Of a DNA stretch of 64,000 nt, positions 11,525 to 24,204 are shown piece by piece (positions within the stretch are counted from its first letter, which is position 1; the number at the start of each line of letters is the position of its first letter). The DNA comes from Tausonia pullulans (Eukaryota > Basidiomycota > Tremellomycetes > Cystofilobasidiales > Mrakiaceae). A model generated the notes under the pieces. The model searched no databases, had not been told where the DNA came from, and saw nothing but the letters and a program-made list of their open reading frames with translations. Both the position numbers and the translations under genes were made by a program. The DNA lies in NCBI GenBank assembly GCA_951802195.1, contig OX637621.1, forward strand, positions 1,612,001-1,676,000, read 5' to 3'.

Positions 11525-12466
11525 GCGTCCCGGGAACTTTGAGCATATGGAGACACACGTTCTCTTGCTTGATCACGGATGGGCTTGTCGTCCGGCCGTT
11601 CGTGTCCATCCTGTATCAACATGCCTTGCTTCGCCCAATCTCCTCGCCTATGTTGGTGTTGAAGGTATGCTTGCGAGACAAGAGTCCCCTCTCGAACTGG
11701 GATCTTCCCACCCAGCACGTACGGGAGCGCAAGCCGTACGAATATTGCTGCAGAATCGTCAGAGCTACTCAATTTGCCCTCCTCCCTCCCCCCTCCCACC
11801 CCGTGCTCCAAACCCCTGCATCCTACCCTCCTCCCCTGCCTTTGCATCATCGGCCCGCCCTCATCCATCTCGGGGAACGGCAACCTGCATTCCCCTCCCT
11901 TTCGCGAACTCGTCTGTTGGCAGGTTGAAGCCGATCAGCGACCCCCCCCCCAAAGCCTCGTCGTACTCTGAAGCAAGACGAAACGCAAAGACGAGGACGC
12001 CGACGACCTCTTCCAATAGTAGTCAAGACAGACCTTGCGCGAAGGCGAGCGAGCGTCCGTCCAGCCAATCGTCCGTCCGGAGCTGTCAAACCGCGTCCGA
12101 CCGACGACGAAAGGGCGCTTCTTCCTCAAACGAACCAGCCGGAGAACGCGCGAACGGTCAGTCCGCCGTCCCGTCCATTTGGCCGTCCGCCCGCCCGTCT
12201 GTCCCTCCGTAATCGACGCGACGGCGACGTAGCGTCTAGCCTTCCAGCCGTTCAGCAGGCGGGTAGCCCAGGCACGACAATTGACGAGTCAGGCCCAGCG
12301 TGCCGAACGCGAGGGGAGGTGTCCCGGTCCCGGTCCGCTTCTCCCCCCTCCCCCCCTCCTCCCCCCTTCCCCCATCCTCCTCCTTCCTCTCCCCCCCCCC
12401 CCCCTCCCCCCTCCACACACACAGAAACTTTACTGCCCTCTCTGGCTCTCCTTCTCCTTCCCTCCG
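11525..12466. other. Convergent intergenic region, C-rich
   Basis: This lies between the 3' ends of the HMG-box gene and the cyclin gene. It contains several C runs of 10-14 (about 11941-11950 and 12340-12410). Open frames are of biased, non-protein-like composition. It probably holds two long 3' UTRs; no gene is supported. Confidence 0.5.
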
Positions 12467-12976
12467 CTAAGGAGCCGCCGGCCACCGGCCTCCCGCTCCC
12501 GACGTTGACGCTGACGCATCCCCCCGTCGCTCTGCTGGCCCCCGCTCTCCTGCCGCCGTGTCTCCCCCCTTCTCCTCCGCTTGCCTCTCTGCAGCCGCCC
12601 TGTCCTTCAGAGCCGCCACCGCCAAAGACGACGACGGGAATTGCCCGGCCGCGGTTGTCGTTGTTCCTCCTCGGGCCGCCCCGCCACCGCCGAAAGGCGA
12701 CCTCGGCGGCTCGGGCGTCGCGGCGATGGCGGGGAAGGACAATTGGGCGGGGGAATGGAGCTGGCTTGGATGCAGGGGGGAGAGGGTCTCGGTGGTGGCG
12801 GTGGTGTTCGTGTTGGAGTGAGCATGGTGGGTGAAGGAAGACGAAGACGAAGACGAGGACGAGGGGGTAAGAGGGGCCGCGCGGGAAGAGGGCCGCGGGA
12901 GAAGGGTATCGAGAGGTTTGGGGAGGGTCTGCTCATTTGACGAGGGAGGAGGGGGGCAAGGTCAGGAAGTAGCGAG

Positions 12977-13030
<54 letters not shown>

Positions 13031-14307
13031 AACGGACATGGAGGAGCGAGGCGAGCTCAGGGACGTGCCGGATCTCGGGCTTGCGGGCGCAGCTGCGGAT
13101 GATCCAAAGCATGCATTCTAACGATCGAAGTAGTGTGGGTCAGTCACCACACCAAGCTCAGGTGTCGAAGAGGAAGCCAACGAACCTCGTACGTCCGAAG
13201 CATCCTTGTCACTCGTGTTATCGACGCCAAAGTGTGATCGCCATGTCTCGAACGTCTCGAGCAAGGCGGCGTACGGGGTGCCCTCGAAGACGACGGCAGT
13301 GAGAACGTAGGCCGCCGAAGCGATGATGGATGGTGGTTGAAGGACCGGAAGAGGATCGGCCATGCTGCGAAAGAGACATCGACGTTATCTCTCTGGCTGA
13401 CGAGACGCGGGACAGCACGCGTTCGACGGACCACTCGTTCATGAACGCCCAGCCCTGCCGCTCCCACCGGAACGCCTGGTGCTCCCTCAGCTCAGTCCGG
13501 ATCCGCCTCAGGCCGAGACTGTACATCTGGAATGGCAAGGCGGGGATGAACTGCCAGCAGAGGCTGCTCGAGAGCTGCTCCTCGACGACGAGCGTTCGCC
13601 GGGTCCACTCGCCGAACTCCTGCGGGGAGGGCAGATACAGAGTTCAGCGACAGGGTCTCGTCTCTTCCTTTCTATCGCCCTGGCTTGCAGAAGAGAGAGA
13701 GAGAGAGAGAGAGAGCGGGGGCGAGGGCGAGAAGCGACGGAGAGACCGACCTCGCGCGCCTCGATGGCCTGGCCATGCGCCTCCTTGCCCTCGTCTTTGA
13801 GGAGCTTCCCGAGCGTGACGAGGACGACATCCTTGAGCCGGACGGGCTTCTCGCAGTCCTTGAAGGCGAGAAAGACGGCGGCCACGGCGACCTCCTAATA
13901 TATTGCGAGGCGGGGGGGGGGGAGTTCCAACGATCCGTCATCAGCCTTGGGCGGAGAGAAGGACCCAACCCGACTCGACGCGACGCGACGCCAACCGACG
14001 GGCGCGAGCGAGCGAGCGGACCCGGACGACGGACCTTGGGCGGGTAGTCCTTGAGGCTGTTGCGCATGTAGAACCGATGGATGAAGAGCGAGGCCGTGCC
14101 CTGGATGAACGCGCACTCGTACATCGTCGGGCCCTGGCGGAGCGTCATGGAGAGCCTTGCGGCGAACGTGCAGGCCTCCTTGCGGCCGTCGAGCTCGGCC
14201 TGGAGGGAGAGGCCATCGGCCCGCGAGGGCGTCCGGGCGAGTGCCGCGGGGGGGAAGAGCCACTGGCCGGGCGTGGGCACGGTCGTCGGCAGGACGGCTG
14301 GAGCCAT
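12467..14307 (-). CDS. Transcriptional cyclin (cyclin K/T, Pch1-like)
   Basis: Regulatory subunit of a CTD kinase (P-TEFb or CTDK type) that drives RNA polymerase II elongation. Six exons (14035-14307, 13751-13894, 13432-13619, 13186-13364, 13038-13117, 12467-12928) sum to 441 residues in one frame. The first cyclin box reads QWLFPPAALARTPSRADGL, EACTFAARLSMTLRQG, FIHRFYMRNSLKDYPPK and EVAVAAVFLAFKDCEKPVRL; the Trp-then-TPS-x-x-(D/E)GL start and FHRFYM-like motif are typical of cyclin K/T/C. The second box follows (MYSLGLRRIRTELREHQAF, then LPVLQPPSIIASAAYVLTAV). The C-terminal 150 residues are Ser/Gly/Ala-rich and disordered. The 13186 donor is GTTCGT. Two introns carry long CT repeats on the sense strand. 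The gene diverges from the Zn2Cys6 activator across only 189 bases. Confidence 0.85.
12981..13027. repeat. (GA)n microsatellite in cyclin intron
   Basis: About 47 bases of perfect GA repeat on the plus strand, that is CT on the sense strand of the cyclin gene. It lies at the donor side of the last intron. Confidence 0.92.
13692..13715. repeat. (AG)n microsatellite in cyclin intron
   Basis: A second dinucleotide tract of about 24 bases, again CT on the cyclin sense strand, inside the intron between exons 2 and 3. Confidence 0.88.
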
Positions 14308-14496
14308 GGCGGAGGCGTGGGAGGGCGGTGGAGCTGTCGGAGGGACAGGAGCGCGCGGCGGCACGACAGATCGACGCCCGCCTGCGCACGGGCCGCCAAG
14401 CCCGCCCACGAGCCAGCCGGCGCAGAGGAGGAAGCATCGAATTGTAACCAGGCCTGCCCCTCCCGACACCCAACCACCAACGGACTCCGCCCCTCC
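14308..14496. promoter_or_regulatory. Short divergent promoter, cyclin / Zn2Cys6 activator
   Basis: Only 189 bases separate the two divergent start codons, so the genes probably share promoter elements. No core motif was recognised. Confidence 0.45.
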
Positions 14497-17400
14497 ATGG
14501 ACCAGATCAGCGAGATCAAGCGCGAGGATGTCCTCCACCACATCCCGCCCTACATGACCGACGACGAGGACCCAGAGTCCCAGGACGAGGAGGACTCGAA
14601 GCGCCCCCGCCTCCGACTCGGTCAGTCCCTGCGGCCGCTTCTTCGCTCCAGCAGCGCGTCATCCCACCAGGCCCAGCCGGGGGGTGGCCTCGTCCGTCGA
14701 CCCGGGCCCGCCGATCCAGCTGACGCCTGCCTCTGGGTGCCCCCCCTCCAGCGCGAGCATGCGACCGCTGCAAGTGAGTCGAGCGCGCTCCTCCCCGCGC
14801 GCCCCTGCTGGCCTCCTTCCGGCTGGCTCCGGCGCTGCCGGAGGGACGGCGTGCAGGCCCGTCGTGCCCTTGAGAGTCCGTATGCGCGGCACCTAACCGT
14901 CTCCTCCTCCTCTTCGCCCCAGACGCCGCAAGATCAAGGTCAGCACGCCTCTGAGCCCTGCCGGCGCTAGGCTGCCTCCGGCGATAGCGACCCGGGACTG
15001 ACGTCGCCTGTCCGCCGCTGGCCCCACCTGTCACGCGCGTGTTGCCCCTTCGCTTCGCCGCCCCCAGTGCGATACCAACCTCCCCTGCTGCCTGCCCTGC
15101 ATCAGCGCGAAGCAGCAGTGTACGCAGCCCCCGGAGGCGGCCTTGGCATGGCCTCTCCGCCCAGCGCTGACAGCTTCTCCCCGCTCCCGCACCCAGGCAC
15201 CTTCAACACCCCCACCCGGCGAACGTCGAAGCCGAGGTCGGTCCAGCTGCTCCGTGCCCCCGTCCACAGTCACCGCCCGCCCTCGACTGCTGGCGCTGAC
15301 AGGCCACCCTTCCCCCCCCCCACACACACCCCGCTCTGCTCTGCCCAGACCCCACGAGAAGCCGCGCAAGAATGTCAAGGACCTCGAGGCTCGCATGGCC
15401 TCGCTCGAGCAGCAGCTGCGACGTGAGTTATCGCTCGTCTGACTCCTCCCCCTCCTCCCCCGGCTCGCTCGCTCTTCACCGGCTCCGGCATGCATCGTTG
15501 CACGCCCCTTTCTCTTCGCTATTCTCTGCTTCCCCGCACAGGCTATCTTTTGCCGTAGAGGCCTGGCTTCTGGCTCTGTCGCCTGTCCTGGCTGGCGTTG
15601 TAGTCGCCGACTGCTGACTCGGACGCCGCCGTCCTCCTCCTCTGCTCCCCGCCCCCCCCCCGCTCCTACTGTGCTCCGAATACTCCCGCAACCACCGCCC
15701 ATCCTGCCCCGCTCTCAACCCCCAACAACAGAGGTCCCGCCGCACGTTCATAACGCGGCCCTCACTCAGCTCGACGCTTCGCTCTCGACGACAAATGCGC
15801 TGGCCTCGTCGTCGTTCAACCCGCCGAAGGAGGCCGCCCTCGCAGAGATCATCAACCCGTTCGCCAAGCGGCCAGAGATCATCCGATCCCAGACGACGAT
15901 GAGCAGCAGCACGAGTGGCCTCGATTCGTTGACCAAGGAGATGGAGGGCATCTCCCTTAGCCCGGGGTTCATCTACCTCGACGAAATGGGCATGACGGTG
16001 CGTCCGGATGAGGGCCCGCGCGGTGATTGGCCTGGGCCGGCCGGCCTACATACATGCACCAGCCGCTGACGCGTCACGAACCTTCGACACCTCTATCTCC
16101 GATCCAGAAATGGCAAGGAGCTACCTCTGGCTTCCCTCTTCTCGAGCTCCTCGCCGAAGCCGAGCGCCACCCGCCCCAACAGCGCTCGTCGTCCCCCGCT
16201 GGCGTCGAGGCCACGCCTGGCTCTCGCGCCAGCGGCGCCGACGAGTCCTCCCCGTTCGAGGCCGCCCACCCGTCCTCGACGCCCTCGACGAGAGAACGCG
16301 GGCGAGCGACGACCCGGACGCTCTCGCCCGAGGCTGCCGACGGGCGCCGGTGCTCGACGACGAGCAAGGGCAAGTCGCGTGAGACGGTCGCGAGCGAGTC
16401 CGACTTCTTCCCCGGTCGCAAGCCTCGCGTCGCCCAGAAGCTCAACCCGGAGGCGAGCTGGAAGGTCATCACGGGCGTCATCCCGCCGGACCTGATGGAC
16501 GTCCTCATCCGGTCGTACCTCTCGACGACGCACTTGCTCTGGCCGTTCCTTCACGTCCCGAGCTTCCTCGCCGTGAGTCTCGTGCATGCAGCCGGATAGA
16601 CAACACCTCTTGTCTTGACAGCTACCTTCCCCGCTCCTTCTTTTCTAATTTTTCTTCTGTTCTTTTTTTTTTCTTTTTTCTTTTTTTCAACAAAAGGACT
16701 ACGCGAACCCTTCTCGCTGGGGCGAACCTGGCTTTGCCCGCTTCATCGTGGCCGTCTGCACGCTCTCCTCCAGGCGTGGGTCGCAGGTCACCCGCCTTGA
16801 TGTCTTGAAACGACTTTGACAAGACTCCTCCCTTCTTGCCTCCCAGACGTCGATGACCCTCGTGTCCGTGCCGACCCATCAGACCCCTCCTCCGCGGGCA
16901 TCAGTTACCTCGAGCTCTTCAAGAAGATGCAGGACCTGCCCAACGCCGACCGACCGACGCTCTATTCGATGCAGGCGAGCTTCCTCGCGGCCATCTATTG
17001 CATGGGCTTAGGAACGCTCTCCAAGGCGTTCATGCTCTTCGCCGAGAGGTGAGAGGGAGCAGAGCAATCGGTGGCTCCATTAGACTCGGTAAAATTGACC
17101 CCTCCTCCCCCTCTCTCGCTCCTTCCTCTCCTCCTTCACCGCGCTCAGCATCACCATGGCCATCGACGGAGGCCTCCACCGGGACGTCGGTGGGTACGAC
17201 ATCTTCAACCCGATCGAGCGTGAGGTCCGCAAGCGTACCTTCTGGAGCATCTACTGTTGGGACAAGGCCTCAGGCGCCTGCTTCGGCCGACCGGCAATGG
17301 TCCACCTGAGGGATTGCGACGTCTCGGAGCCGCTAGTGCTCGACGACGAGTACATCATGGCCGACGGGTTGGGCGTCCAGCCGGAGGGGAGTCAAAGTCG

Positions 17401-19042
17401 GATCTGCGCGTTCGTGGCGGCGATTCGGCTGCATGTCGTGCTGGAGGGAGTGGTGCGTGTGATCTTCGTCGGTCTACTATCCTCCTCATTCCTTCCTGGC
17501 TGACTTTCTTTCGTTCGGGACCCAGCTCGACGGCTCGATCCGCCCCTCAGACTTCTCCAACTCGCCCTTCCTCTCTCGCGCAGCTGTCACCATTGCCAAG
17601 CGGCACCCTCAGAGCGAGGCTCTCCGGGAGGAGGAGGAGCTTCTCGCCGAGTGGGATCGGCTGCTCGAGCCCCACTGGAAGTACAACCCGGAGACGATCG
17701 CCAGCAAGGACCCGATACGTATCACGCAGGCCGAGAGGCTTGATTGCTTGGAGAACCTCGTCAAGATGCGTGAGTGGGATGGAAGCTCATCTTTCGTCGA
17801 GATCGAGCCGCCATTGAGACAGTAGCTTACCCCCTTCCTCATTCACCCTCTCCACAAAAACGTATCATGATTCATTCAGTCATCTACCGACATCGCTTCT
17901 CGGGCTTTGTCCTCTCCCCCGCTCAGACGCCAGAAGAGAGCACGCGGCATGTCGAGCTCTGTCGGCAAGCCATGTCGTGCGCGCTCGCCATCGTCGCCAA
18001 CCACCTCCATATCTCCCAGCGCGGTTTTATGACCTACTACGGCGTCCACGTCATCCACCAACTCGCCCAGGCCGGAAGGACCCTCGTCGCCGTCATCCTC
18101 AACTGCAAGTCAGCTGAGTCGAGACCGCTCATCGCTTCGAGCATCGAGGGGTTCCGATCATGCGTCGGTCTGCTGCGGAGGTTTTCTGGCCGATACGTCT
18201 GCGGTCTAAGGTCAGCTGACATTCTCGAGGAGTTTTGCCGAAGTGAGTGTCGCGCTTCCGTTGCCCTCTTGAATCGAGACGTTGGAATGCTCACATCCAC
18301 GGCCAACAGTCTGTCGCATCCCCGTCGACACGCCGCAAGTCCCCAACGCCGGCAAACCCTCGCCCGCCTGGCTCCGGCCCGTCCGGAAGCGCCACTCGCC
18401 CTCTCCCAATCGCTCGTCGTCGTACCAGCCCGAATCTTCCTTCTCCCCGCCGGCCAACATCGGCACTCCTTCCACGATGCCTGTCTCTGTCGCTATGGGC
18501 GGGACCCGCGACGCACCTATGGAAAATGCCACCCCGGCCTCGACGACGCTCACCCCGCTCGAAGCCGCCGCCGCCGAGTTTGCTGCGACCCAAGCGTCCT
18601 TCGGAGACCTCAACCAGAGCGAGGACGACATCTCCCTCAGCAGCGACAATAATCGGCGCTCCTCCTCCGCCTCCGCGCCCTATCTAGCGCATACGACGGG
18701 CGGACCCAGCTCGACGCTCTTTGACGAATCGGACTACTTCGATCTTGCTGCGGCCGCGTCGAACCCCTCCCCTTCACCCGGAGGGAAGGAGGACGCATCG
18801 GTATCCCCAACGGGCAGGTCCGGCTCCGAGCCACGTCTGACGGGCGGGCTTCTTGGAGCCAGTGGCGGTGCGGGGGGAGGGTTCAAGAGCTTTGGGGAGG
18901 CGGTGTCGTCCGTCCTCGGTGGTGGTGGGGTAGGGGTGGGAGGTGGTGCGCACAGCCCGATGCCGTTCAGCGATTTTGGGCTGCCTTCCGCGGGGATGGA
19001 TGGGCTCATGCCGGATGTCCAGGGGAACGACAACATGTAGGC

Positions 19043-19088
<46 letters not shown>

Positions 19089-19328
19089 ACACACAACACA
19101 CACACACAGAATCACTCTTATTCTCTGAACCTTCGCTAACTTGCATACTGTCCATGCCTCAGGTCCGCCTCGGAGATCTTCCAGCTCCTCAACTCGGGCG
19201 AGTTCGATTACGGTACCCTCTTCCCGGACCAGGAGATGTTCAGCCTCGCGGATGAGTCCTTAACGCACAGCAACGGCGGCAGCAATGGCCACCAGGGGTC
19301 GCCCTTGGGAGAGTCGTCGACATACTGA
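14497..19328 (+). CDS. Zn2Cys6 fungal-specific transcription factor
   Basis: A nuclear DNA-binding activator with many exons. After [20 protein letters not shown] and an acidic stretch, the binuclear zinc cluster is assembled from three small exons (about 14756-15120). It reads RACDRCKRRKIK, then [20 protein letters not shown], with spacing C-x2-C-x6-C-x6-C-x2-C-x6-C. A basic linker and coiled coil follow ([18 protein letters not shown]). The fungal_trans regulatory domain is clear ([12 protein letters not shown], then [39 protein letters not shown] and [19 protein letters not shown]). The C-terminus is Ser/Gly-rich, ending in an acidic-hydrophobic segment ([19 protein letters not shown]) that may be the activation region. 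Introns between the zinc cluster and coiled coil are uncertain. The regulated pathway cannot be told from sequence. Confidence 0.85.
19046..19085. repeat. (CT)n microsatellite in last intron of the Zn2Cys6 gene
   Basis: A roughly 40-base CT tract on the sense strand, directly after the last donor (split methionine codon at about 19035) and before a CACA-rich segment. Confidence 0.9.
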
Positions 19329-19700
19329 GGGAGCTCGGTGTGCCTCGACGGGGAGGGAGAGGCGGGGGGGAGGGGGGAGGGGAATGAGGGGTAGTCGGGT
19401 GGATTTTTGCGTCTTTCTTTCCTTTTCCTTTTTATTTCGTGGGCCCGTCCTCCTCGGGTCCTTCCCTACATCCATCTTTTTTTTTTTATCTTCTTCTCCT
19501 TCGTATCGTCGTCTCTCCTCTCCTCTCTCTCTCTCTATCTCCATCTCTTCGGTTCCGTACCCATGATCTTCGCGTCCATGGCCTTTTCCATCTCTCTCTG
19601 CCCTCTCCATCGTCCAAAGAAAGGAAGGAAAAGGAAAACAAAGAGACCATGCCATCTGCTCCCTCTTTCTTTCCCCCCCCCTCCACCCTTTCCCCTTGCC
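19329..19700. other. Convergent intergenic region
   Basis: Two genes converge here. The sequence is T/C-rich on the left with a T9 run near 19480 and contains the 3' UTRs. No gene is seen. Confidence 0.5.
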
Positions 19701-19864
19701 TCACATCAGCTGCGACATCTTGACGCTCCGCCGGACCGCCGCCGACGAGCCCTCGTGGAACTTGTAGAACACGCGGAACTTCTTGGCCGGGCGGCCTGCC
19801 AGGAACCGACCCCACGGAGGAAGGAGAGGGCGCGGGGGGGTTTCGTCAGCAACGAACGCAAGGT

Positions 19865-19896
<32 letters not shown>

Positions 19897-22800
19897 AAAT
19901 TAGAAAATTAGAAAAATAAAAAATTAAACGTGAACAGAGACAGAGACATAAGGAAGGGTTGAGGGGGGGGGGGGGGGGAGAAGGGGAAGACATGAAGGAG
20001 AGGCACGAGTGAGGACGATGTCGACTCACCATCTGGGACTGGCGCTGCCGATGCGATGCCATCGCCCTCCGCTCCCCCGGCGGCATCTGCGGCCGCCACG
20101 GCGGGGAGCATGACCTGGATGGGGCGGCCGAAAAAGTCGGTGGCAATCTGGGCGCGAGGGAGAGAGAGAAAGAGATCAGTCAGCCGAAGCGTAGAGCCAA
20201 CCTCTTCATCCCGAGGAGAAGAACGAGCCCGACCTTTTCGATCGTGAGGTCTGTCGGCTCCTTGGCAGGTTTTCTGAGAAAGGAGAGGGAGGTGTGGCGT
20301 CAGTCGTGACGAAAGGTGGAGCGGTCGGGGAGGGACGCCCAGACGGACGCTTTGAAGAGAGCAAAGTCTCGACTTGCTCCTTCCCCTCCCGGGATGGACG
20401 CCTGATTCCTTCGAAGCAGCTCCGCCTCGATCTATGGTCCCGCACGCGTTGTCAGAATCAACCAGCCGCAAGACCAGCTCTCGGGGGAGGAAGACGCACC
20501 TCCTGCGACACGAGGTTCCGCACAGCGTACCGCGACGCCGCGATGTCACCCGCCCGCTTGCCGTCGTAGTGGACAAAGACGTCGATCGGCGGATCGAGTC
20601 GACACGAAAGTTGCCCGTCCTCGCCCTTCTCCTGGTAGAATCGGAGCTTGTGAAGGATCATGATGTTGACCAGGCGGGCGAGCGTGATGCGCTCGTCAGG
20701 CTTGATGACTTGGGCGTTGACCTGACCGAAGTGGAAAGTGGAAAGTCAATGAGCGCGCGAAGGGGGAGGGAGGGGAAGGCGCGTCCAGCTGCAAAATCAA
20801 AGAAAAGAGACTAACCGGCTTCAGGTTCGGAGAGAGGATCCGCATGAGCAAGGGCGCAAGCTCAGTGAGCAACGTGTTCTTGCTGTAAATGGAGCGGATC
20901 GTCGGTGGGAGGCCCTGAATGAGCGCCACAGCGACCTCGTCATTCGTGGTTCGGCGGAGGTAGTTCTGGAGAAAGGACTTGGTCAATGCCAAAGGAGAAG
21001 GCTGCTCGCTGCACTCCAACCCACCTCATAGTCCTGTCTCGGGAAGTCGGTCGGCCCTGGTGGTCGACGAGGAATATTGAGCTCACAGCGCGAGGAGGGG
21101 GAACAAGACAGCAAGACTCACGGGAGGCATTGGCGTGGATGGCAAAGTCGGTGTGCCAAGGGACGAGCGCATAGGGCATGTAGCCCATCAAGTCGAACAT
21201 CTGGTTAGTATGAATGAACGCAGCGATGCCGTCGAAGAAGTGGAGCCAGTCGTGGACGTGGTTTGCCCGGACAAAATTTGAGTCGGCCCACTTAAGGTTT
21301 GGGTAGTGCTCGAAGCAGCCTAGGAAGAAGGTGGGTAGAGAGCTCGGTCGTCAGTGGTGAAGGAGTAGGCAAGAGCATGGATAACAGCAACAAACCCTGA
21401 GCAAGCTTTTCAAACTCTCCGTTTGAACTGGCAAGGCCCACAAGCCTGTTGACAAACTTGCCGTCCTCCACGCCGAGGCCGAACTTAGACTTTTTGGCCG
21501 TCAAAGGCACAAATAGCGCATTCCAGACCATCTGCATGCTCGTCCCGGAGTCCTTGAGGCCGACAGTTGATGAACGAACGGTCGCCTCATCCAGGGTTGA
21601 CGTCTTGGACTTGATGAACTGCAGAGAAGGGCAAGAGCGACGATTATCAGTACGAGAGGGAGACCGGAGGACTTTATCCAGCGTCGGCAGACCTGTAGCG
21701 TGTTGAGACAGCTTCGGATGTCGCAGTTCGTGACCTCCGAGAGCTTATTGAGGCTACGCGAGTCAGCCGAGAGGCCCTCGATCTCGCAGATGACCTTGAG
21801 GCGTTTGACGAGGAGGGCAACGGGCGGCTTGTTGAAACGAACCATCCGGGCAAAGGGGCGGAGTGGGCGAAGGGCGGAAGCATATCTGAAGAAGGGGACC
21901 AGAGTCAGATGAAGAAGGGTGAGAAGGAACGAGAGAATTTGGGCAGACAGGTCATTGCAGATGCAGATGATGGGTCGCATCAGGACCTTAGCCTCCCTCG
22001 TTGGCTTTCCTGAGGCGGTGTGGCAAGAAGTGTCAGTAAAGATGAGAAGGCGCAACCCAGTGAAGACTCTCACCCTTTTGCTTTTTGGCCGGCACGTCCT
22101 GGATGATTTGAAGGAGACTCTTGACGAAGCTCTGGGTACAGATAGATGGTCAATAGATTTGTATATCGCCCTTTACATTTCCGAACGACATACGTCGCCA
22201 TGGCCGCCAGTCGCGCCGTCGATCTCGTCAATGACCATGAGCGTTGGTCGCTTGTTGCCCATCTTGGATCCAGCGTCGAGCGCGTTCTGGATTCGCGTGG
22301 TCACCGTACTGCCACTACGGTCGTCACTATGGAGAAGGAAAAGAGTTGGGATAGATCAGAAGTGAGAAAAACGTCCCTCTATGAAGTTCCAGCTCACCTG
22401 GCGTTGATCTCGAGAACGGAGTACCCTGCCTGGGCCGCCACGATCTGAGCTAGGGTAGTCTTCCCTAAACCCGGTGGCCCAGAGAGAAGCAGGATCTGCA
22501 GACCAGGGCCCTCTGTCAGTGCAAATTAAGGGAAGGACGAGTAATGGAGACTGACCTTCTCCTTCGGCCGGCCCAAAGGATCCGGATTGAAGTTTACCCC
22601 ATCTTTATCTGCATCCTCCATCCCTCGCTTTTTGACTCTCGGCGGCTTGCGCTTGAAGACGCATTGGTCCCACTCCTTAAGCCAGCTCATGGTTTCGCGG
22701 TTTACGCGCTGCAAAGGGAGGAGAAGGCCATCAGCGTATGTCCCCAACGGTCGGCCGTCTGGTGAAGCGAAACGCACTTCGTCTCCGAGAAGGTCCGTAA

Positions 22801-23979
22801 ACTTGGTAGGGCGGTACCGGTCGACCCACATGACCGTGTTTTCTCTATCAATCGCCTTTCCCTTGCCCTTGGCACGAGCCGAAGACTCTTGTTGCTCGAG
22901 GCGTTCACTGTTCCCAGCCCAAGGCAGGTCAGTCCTCGGTAGACTACCTTTCAGAATTCAGTAACAAAAAAACTCACAGACGAGGGGCGTCAACTGCCCG
23001 CATCTTCAGCTCTTCGCGTAGACGATGTATAGGCGTCTCGAGGAGTTGTATCGAGCCGATGGCGTTTCTTTGAAGGTCGGGCACATTCTAGCAGGCAGAC
23101 GCGCAGGACACGGATGCGTCAGTCAACGGAGGCGTCGCGCTGTCCAAAGTCCACCACTTACGGACTGCGCCCGACCAGCGATAGGCTTGATCTTGCGACG
23201 AAAGGTGATAGTCTCGCCTGAGAAAGTTGTCGCTTGTACCAGAGACGTGCGCATCGTCTTGCTTGTCTCTGAGAAGGTAAACGCCAAGGACGACGACGCG
23301 CTGTCGTCCCCGGAGGCTAGAGGGAGGATGCCCAACAGCGAGTCGATACCTAAGCTCGTTTATCAGTTTCTGACGCACCGGGATATATTCAAAGGCGTGA
23401 CATACCAGAAACAGACGCGTCGTCGTTACCCGCTCGGCGGAGGGTGGTGCCTGTGAGGCCGGCCGCTGCCGAGGTCGTCGCCGTCTGGACTGTCGAGGTA
23501 GAGTTCGACGCGACTGAGGCGGCCATCGACCGCTTCACGGTTCCAAATATGCTGGCCATCGAAAAGCCCTCTTCCTCCTCGATTTGAATGTGCGCCGCAG
23601 GCTCAACAACAACATTAGCAGTAGAGGCTGGTAGCGGAAATGATGAAGGGGAGAGGGGCCGAGCAGGAGGACTGGGAGAGCCGGCCGCAGGGTGTCTAAT
23701 GGGTGTTGAAGGCTTCACGGAAAAGGGCGTCGCGTAGGGATGAGCATCTCTATTAACACTCTTGCTCTCAATGAGGGCTGGGATGGGTTGCAAGTCCGCC
23801 GTCGAAGAGGTGGGTGTGAGCGAGGGCAAACGCGAGGCGAGCAGCTCGTCCTCGACCTCGTAATCCGAGGGGGGAGGAGAGGGGGAAAGGAAAAGGCGGG
23901 ACTTCGGGCGCTGTGTTGGCGGTGGTGAGGGAGACCCGCGAGTGGGTGAGTGGAAGACACCCCCGACGACGGAAGGCAT
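19701..23979 (-). CDS. CTF18: Chromosome transmission fidelity protein 18, alternative RFC large subunit
   Basis: Ctf18 replaces Rfc1 in the Ctf18-RFC clamp loader, which acts with Dcc1 and Ctf8 in sister-chromatid cohesion and the replication checkpoint. The start is [15 protein letters not shown], followed by a disordered N-terminus. The AAA+ core opens with [18 protein letters not shown]. It then has Walker A ([20 protein letters not shown]), Walker B ([10 protein letters not shown]), RFC box IV-like PIICICND and sensor/lid segments ([20 protein letters not shown], then [13 protein letters not shown]). The clamp-loader collar region follows ([12 protein letters not shown], then [20 protein letters not shown]). 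The last exon ends [19 protein letters not shown], the conserved C-terminal segment that binds Dcc1-Ctf8 in homologues. About fourteen short introns are inferred; the last contains a C16 run on the sense strand. Confidence 0.93.
19963..19978. repeat. G16 run (C16 on sense) in last CTF18 intron
   Basis: Sixteen consecutive G on the plus strand inside a CTF18 intron, close to a short GA repeat (about 19877-19895). Confidence 0.85.
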
Positions 23980-24204
23980 GGTGGCGGTGGCAGCGATGAT
24001 TCGCGATGAGAATGAAGGAGGGAGGACGAATGGTTGTTGGATGTCGGGGCGCGAGACTGCACGCGTCTCTCACACGCGTCGCGTCCGGCCGGGAAATCGC
24101 GCCGCCAGGCAAGTGCGCGCCACTCCCACTCCCACATTCAGCTCTGGATAAGCGATTTATATATTTAATGCCCCATATGAAAACTTCGATGGTGTAATCT
24201 ATGG

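Noticed and set aside
13903-14970. Plus-strand open frame running into the Zn2Cys6 gene
   Set aside because: It crosses the cyclin exon in antisense and the first intron of the activator; the zinc cluster only appears with the spliced model.
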